A stretch of 11,031 nucleotides of DNA from Deltaproteobacteria bacterium (lineage in GTDB: Bacteria > Myxococcota > Polyangia > Haliangiales > Haliangiaceae). Of the stretch, positions 8,036 to 11,031 are shown piece by piece. Below the pieces are notes generated by a model. That model saw nothing but the letters and a program-made list of their open reading frames with translations, searched no databases and had not been told where the DNA came from. Location of the stretch: NCBI GenBank assembly GCA_018262455.1, contig JAGSPR010000296.1, forward strand, positions 1-11,031, written 5' to 3'. The position numbers and the translations under genes are program-made. Within the stretch, counting starts at the first letter, position 1; every line of letters starts with the position of its first letter.

Positions 8036-9748
8036 ATGACCCTGGGAAATACTGCGCGGCTGGTCGTTGTCCTGGCTGCAGTGATCGCTGCGGTCGGCTC
8101 CGCGTCATCGAATCAGAACCAGAATCAGTCGATGATCTCCGGCTACGGCCAGGCGTCCGGCAGCGCGCCGCCACCTCAGGACATGGAGCCCGCGCGGGCT
8201 CTGGGTTTGTGGCGCTCGACGTTCGGCGCCGTGAAGATCGAGGCGGACAACAGCCACGGCGGCTTGCAGACCGGCTCGGTCCAGGGCGTCTGGGTCTATC
8301 AGCGCCAGGGCCAGGAGGTCGTCGGATACTTCTCCGGCAACCTGCGCGGCAACGTGCTGCAGTTCAAGTGGCAGGAGCCCAACAACCCGCCGCTCACCGG
8401 CGAGGGCTACCTCGTGTTCGATCAGCAGGGCCGCCAGTACTCGGGCCGGTGGTGGAGCGATCGTCGCGATCGCGTCGGCGCATGGAACGGCTGGCGGAAC
8501 GGCGGCTCCCTGGAGGCGGCCGGCCGCCCCGACTACAACCGGGGGCCCGATGGCCCGTACGACAACGGACAGTACGGCGGTCAGCCATACGCCGGCCGCG
8601 CGCCTGCCTATGGCCCTCGCGGCCCGCAGCCGCAGCCGCAGCCGCAATACGGCACGCAGCCGTACGGCCCGCAGCCGCAGCCGCAGCCGCAGCCGCAGCC
8701 GGCGAGCAGTGGCGATGCGAGCGTTCAGCCCCCGGCGCACCTCGTCGCGTATGTCAGCGGCTACGGGCCCGATCTCGCGTGGCATGACGTCGACCCCGAC
8801 ACCGGTGCGTTGACCCCGGTGTCCTCGATCGCGTCGGTGGGTGGCAGCCCCTCCTTCCTGGCGATGACCGGATCGCATCTCTATGCGGTGAGCGAGTCGG
8901 ACAGCCGGGTCGACGCCTACGCGATCGATCCCACCACCGGCGCGCTGACCTTCGTCAACGAGGTCGACTCTGGTGGGAGCGGGCCCGCCCACCTCTCGGT
9001 CGATCGCGCGGGCCACTTCGTGCTGGTCGCCAATTACGGCGCGGGCTCGGTGTCGGTGCTCGCGATCCGCGGCGACGGCGGACTCGAGGCGCCTCGCCAG
9101 ACGCTCAGCGTCGGCGCCAATGCCCACATGATCCTCACCGATCCGTCCAATCGCTTCGTGTTCGTGCCGTGCAAGGGCGCAGACCAGGTCTCCCAGCTCA
9201 CGTTCGATCCGGTCACCGGGACGCTCGCGCCCAACACCGTCCCGCAGCTGACGACCGCGGCCGGTGCCGGCCCACGCCACCTCGCGTTCGCCCCGGATGG
9301 TCGCCACGCCTACCTCATCAACGAGAACGACAGCACGTTGACCGCGCTCGCGTTCGATGGCGCGACCGGCCGGCTGTCTGCGTTGCAGACCGTGTCGACC
9401 TTGCCGGCGAACACGGTCGGCCCGAACACCACCGCCGAGGTCTGGGTTCATCCGTCGGGCAACTACGTCTATGGCTCCAACCGAGGTCACGACAGCATCG
9501 TCACGTTCGCGATCGCACCGACCACCGGCCTCCTCACGCTCGCCGGTCACACCAAGACCTTGGGGATGACGCCGCGCGACTTCACGCTCGACCCGACGGG
9601 TGCCTGGCTGTACGCCGCGAACCAGGCCTCGGGCTCGGTCGTGCCGTTCGCGATCGACCCGGCCACCGGCGTGCCGGCCCCGAGCACGCCGCCGATCGTC
9701 GCCATCGCGCCGGCGTTCGTCGGGATCGTCGCGCTGCCCGCGCGCTAG
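8036..9748 (+). CDS. secreted lactonase-type seven-bladed propeller with N-terminal beta domain
   Basis: A 570-residue exported protein in four parts. Residues 1-24 are a Sec signal (LVVVLAAVIAAVGSASS). Residues about 54-155 form a small Gly/Trp-rich beta domain (ALGLWRSTFG, GVWVYQRQGQEVVGYFSGNL, YSGRWW, GAWNGWR) that I know only as a recurrent myxobacterial pattern. Residues about 160-232 are a Gly/Pro/Tyr and Gln-Pro linker. Residues about 234-567 are a lactonase propeller (PF10282, COG2706), with blades such as GPAHLSVDRAGHFVLVANYG, GPRHLAFAPDGRHAYLINE, VHPSGNYVYGSNRGHDS and PRDFTLDPTGAWLYAANQ. Cytoplasmic relatives hydrolyse 6-phosphogluconolactone; export argues against that role. AEVW (467-470) has Trp where many relatives, as I recall them, have His. 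The start is ATG 8036; the frame is open further upstream but the signal peptide begins here. Fold firm, activity unknown. Confidence 0.9.
   Translation: MTLGNTARLVVVLAAVIAAVGSASSNQNQNQSMISGYGQASGSAPPPQDMEPARALGLWRSTFGAVKIEADNSHGGLQTGSVQGVWVYQRQGQEVVGYFSGNLRGNVLQFKWQEPNNPPLTGEGYLVFDQQGRQYSGRWWSDRRDRVGAWNGWRNGGSLEAAGRPDYNRGPDGPYDNGQYGGQPYAGRAPAYGPRGPQPQPQPQYGTQPYGPQPQPQPQPQPASSGDASVQPPAHLVAYVSGYGPDLAWHDVDPDTGALTPVSSIASVGGSPSFLAMTGSHLYAVSESDSRVDAYAIDPTTGALTFVNEVDSGGSGPAHLSVDRAGHFVLVANYGAGSVSVLAIRGDGGLEAPRQTLSVGANAHMILTDPSNRFVFVPCKGADQVSQLTFDPVTGTLAPNTVPQLTTAAGAGPRHLAFAPDGRHAYLINENDSTLTALAFDGATGRLSALQTVSTLPANTVGPNTTAEVWVHPSGNYVYGSNRGHDSIVTFAIAPTTGLLTLAGHTKTLGMTPRDFTLDPTGAWLYAANQASGSVVPFAIDPATGVPAPSTPPIVAIAPAFVGIVALPAR
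8624..8702 (+). repeat. CCGCAG hexanucleotide repeat in coding sequence
   Basis: Two runs of the hexamer ccgcag, 8624-8646 and 8669-8701, separated by a short stretch encoding tyrosines. They encode the Gln-Pro linker of the lactonase-like protein. The six-base unit keeps frame, so slippage would change linker length without disrupting the gene. Confidence 0.9.
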
Positions 9749-10015
9749 CGTGGAGCTTGCCCCGAAATTCGGGCCGTTGACGTGGGCGCCGTCGTGGGCG
9801 TGATCGGCGACGGCGACGGCGACGGCAACGTGTCACCTTGACGGCGTCGGCGACGCATCGCGTCACGCCCGCGCTCCCCGTCGCCGTCGAAGTCAACGTG
9901 AAACGTCGCGGTCGCCGTCGCCGATCACCTCCACGATCACGCCGACGACAACGATCACGTCAAGGACCACGACGGCGCCCAGAATCTCCGGGCAAGCGCG
10001 AACTTAGCGTGCGGG
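9737..10015. repeat. nested imperfect inverted repeat filling the convergent gap
   Basis: Arms pair in strict nested order about a centre near 9876: 9755-9770 with 9982-9997 (14/16), 9784-9797 with 9967-9980 (14/14), 9800-9823 with 9905-9928 (23/24), 9830-9842 with 9892-9904 (11/13), 9845-9855 with 9879-9889 (10/11). The outermost arms, 9737-9761 with 9991-10015 (19/25), reach both stop codons in the same register. The right side carries about 38 extra bases at 9929-9966. RNA from either strand could fold into one long hairpin, so a bidirectional terminator is the simplest role. An inverted duplication or an immobile MITE-like repeat are alternatives. There is no credible gene inside. Part of the pairing comes from GGCGAC-type low complexity, but not the outer arms. 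Confidence 0.75.
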
Positions 10016-10903
10016 GCGCCGCACGAGCTGTCGCAGATCGATCTCGCCGTCGAACACGTGGACGGCGGGGCCCGTCATCAGCACGTTCGCGAACCCGGGC
10101 AACACGGTGATCTCGAGCGCGCCGCCGGGCAGGTTGACTCGGATCGGGACGCCCTCGTCGACCTTGCCGGTCAGGATCGCGGCCACCGTGGTCGCGCACG
10201 CACCCGTTCCGCAGGCGAGCGTGATCCCGCAGCCGCGCTCCCACACCACGAGATCGATCTCGCGTCGGGTCTTGGCGTGCGCGTACTCGACGTTGGTCCG
10301 CTGGGGAAACCAGGCGTGCCGCTCGACGGTCGGGCCGATCGAGGTCGCCAGCCGCCACGCTTCGTCACGCGAGTCGACGAACGTGATCGCGTGCGGGTTG
10401 CCCATCGAGACACACGTCAGCGAACGGCTCGGCTCGCCGGGCAACTCGAGTGGCTGGTCGACACATCGCTCGTTCCCAGGACCTGCCATCGGGATCTCGG
10501 CGCGCGAGAGCCGTGGCGCCCCCATCTGCACGGTCACCGATCGCGCGATGCCATGGTCGTCGTCGATCGAGCAGCCAAGCAGCCCGGCGCCGGTCTCGAT
10601 CACGAGCTCGCGCTTGCCGGCACCGGCACCGGCACCATCGAACAGGTCCTTGGCAACGCACCGGATCCCGTTGCCGCACATCTCGGCTTCACTGCCATCA
10701 CTGTTGAGCACGCGCATGCGGGCATCGGCGGTGGTGGACGGCAGCACCGCGAGCACCCCATCCCCACCGACGCCGAACTGGCGATCGCAGAGCGCGATCA
10801 CGGTGGCGGGATCCTGCGCGGCGGCAGCGGCGGCCGGGGTCGCCGCGCGCAGATCCACCACGAGGAAGTCGTTGCCGAGGCCGTGATACTTCGCGAACCG
10901 CAT
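10004..10903 (-). CDS. dapF: diaminopimelate epimerase
   Basis: A cofactor-independent epimerase converting LL- to meso-diaminopimelate, the last common step before lysine and the peptidoglycan cross-linking residue. It is cytoplasmic. The 299-residue length is near the family's 270-300. Both catalytic cysteines are present: C76 in NSDGSEAEMCGNGIRC (68-82, ending at R81-C82) and C231 in ACGTGACAT (230-238). Substrate-binding motifs include KYHGLGNDF (5-13), GVGGDG (44-49), MGNPHAI (167-173), RTNVEY (202-207) and ERGCG (222-226). An Ala-rich insertion at about 21-31 and a Gly-Ala run at about 90-96 are local expansions. The ATG at 10903 has no Shine-Dalgarno site, but TGC-TAGGTT lies 6 nt upstream. 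Its 3' end is inside the long inverted repeat. The upstream same-strand gene ends 46 bp away. Confidence 0.97.
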   Translation of the reverse strand: MRFAKYHGLGNDFLVVDLRAATPAAAAAAQDPATVIALCDRQFGVGGDGVLAVLPSTTADARMRVLNSDGSEAEMCGNGIRCVAKDLFDGAGAGAGKRELVIETGAGLLGCSIDDDHGIARSVTVQMGAPRLSRAEIPMAGPGNERCVDQPLELPGEPSRSLTCVSMGNPHAITFVDSRDEAWRLATSIGPTVERHAWFPQRTNVEYAHAKTRREIDLVVWERGCGITLACGTGACATTVAAILTGKVDEGVPIRVNLPGGALEITVLPGFANVLMTGPAVHVFDGEIDLRQLVRRPAR

Positions 10904-10909
10904 GCGTCG

Positions 10910-10918
10910 AACCTAGCA
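10910..10918 (-). promoter_or_regulatory. putative extended -10 promoter of dapF, leaderless
   Basis: On the minus strand, TGC followed by TAGGTT, ending 6 nt before ATG 10903. Expected transcription start coincides with the ATG. No clear -35. It lies in the 46-bp gap after the upstream gene. Confidence 0.4.
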
Positions 10919-10949
10919 CCCCTCGCGGGGAACCGGTCAGCGCGCGGGG

Positions 10950-11031
10950 TTACGGCTTGGGCGCGGCGGGCGACGTGGCGGTCGGCGCCGCGCTGCCCTT
11001 GGCGTCGCTGGCAGGCTTGGTGTCGGCGGGC
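10950..11031 (-). CDS. C-terminal end of an Ala/Pro/Lys-rich protein (partial)
   Basis: A frame entering from the right edge encodes 26 residues, PADTKPASDAKGSAAPTATS followed by PAAPKP, and stops at TAA 10952-10950. Only a low-complexity tail is visible, so the protein cannot be identified. The composition resembles the Pro/Ala tails of the zinc-ribbon protein and of the exported protein at 2317-3774. Same strand as dapF, 46 bp upstream, so possibly transcribed together. A non-coding GC-rich stretch is the alternative. Confidence 0.5.
   Translation of the reverse strand, partial: PADTKPASDAKGSAAPTATSPAAPKP

Noticed and set aside
8105..9550. Long minus-strand open frame of 481 codons
   Set aside because: Shadow of the lactonase-like gene; Arg-rich, no domain, low-complexity LRLRLR run opposite the Gln-Pro repeat.
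9746..10011. tagcgtg direct repeats (9746-9752 and 10005-10011) as a target-site duplication flanking an inserted element
   Set aside because: Both copies overlap stop codons and contain the near-palindromic cgctagcg core. They do not border matching terminal inverted repeats, so chance or the inverted-repeat structure explains them as well.
9838..10110. Arg-rich plus-strand frame of 90 codons in the convergent gap
   Set aside because: Overlaps the inverted repeat and dapF; composition is RRRSR-type, with no start signal.
10919..10930. cccc-tcgc-gggg hairpin upstream of dapF
   Set aside because: Only a 4-bp stem without a U-run; such hairpins are expected by chance in this GC-rich sequence.

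Overview
This is a GC-rich chromosomal window (roughly two thirds G+C by eye, codons strongly ending in G/C). The gene content suggests a Myxococcota / former deltaproteobacterium, perhaps close to Haliangium or Kofleriaceae. This rests on lipoproteins with Pro/Ala/Asp tails ending in DAG-like motifs, TPR-plus-propeller surface proteins, a C4 zinc-ribbon coiled-coil protein and the style of the RNase P RNA. The taxonomic call is inference; no marker here fixes it. I see no phage, transposase, CRISPR array or defence gene. The region looks like core and conserved-hypothetical chromosome.

Layout, left to right. (1) 1-2224, minus strand: a small unrecognised lipoprotein gene followed, with stop and start codons directly abutting, by typA/bipA, which runs off the left edge. 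(2) 2225-3774, plus strand, divergent: a signal-peptide protein with a TPR-like segment, a beta-propeller-like body and an acidic Pro-rich tail, followed by a cluster of overlapping hairpins. (3) 3898-5165, plus: a GtrA-family membrane protein and a polyprenyl-phosphate glycosyltransferase (ALG5/DPM-like GT2), a likely two-gene envelope glycosylation unit. (4) 5194-5567, plus: RNase P RNA (rnpB), type A, then a 4 x 14-bp tandem repeat. (5) 5671-6996, plus: a 441-aa protein with an HD-type metal-binding half and an unrecognised C-terminal half. (6) 7009-7901, minus: a coiled-coil zinc-ribbon protein (CT398/DUF164 family) with a CAU-anticodon tRNA just upstream, most like tRNA-Ile2. (7) 8036-9748, plus: a secreted fusion of a small beta-rich domain, a Gln-Pro linker and a seven-bladed lactonase-type propeller. 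(8) 9737-10015: a nested imperfect inverted repeat of about 280 bp that fills the convergent gap and reaches both stop codons. (9) 10004-11031, minus: dapF, preceded by the C-terminal end of an Ala/Pro/Lys-rich protein cut by the right edge.

Two observations deserve most attention. First, the nested inverted repeat between the lactonase-like gene and dapF. Second, a recurring arrangement in which a -10-like box, often with an extended TGN, lies only 6-8 nt before the start codon of five genes (2317, 3898, 5671, 8036, and dapF at 10903), with no Shine-Dalgarno sequence. That predicts leaderless or nearly leaderless transcripts as a common mode here, whereas the glycosyltransferase and zinc-ribbon genes carry ordinary Shine-Dalgarno sites. 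I did not find a clearly new multi-gene system.
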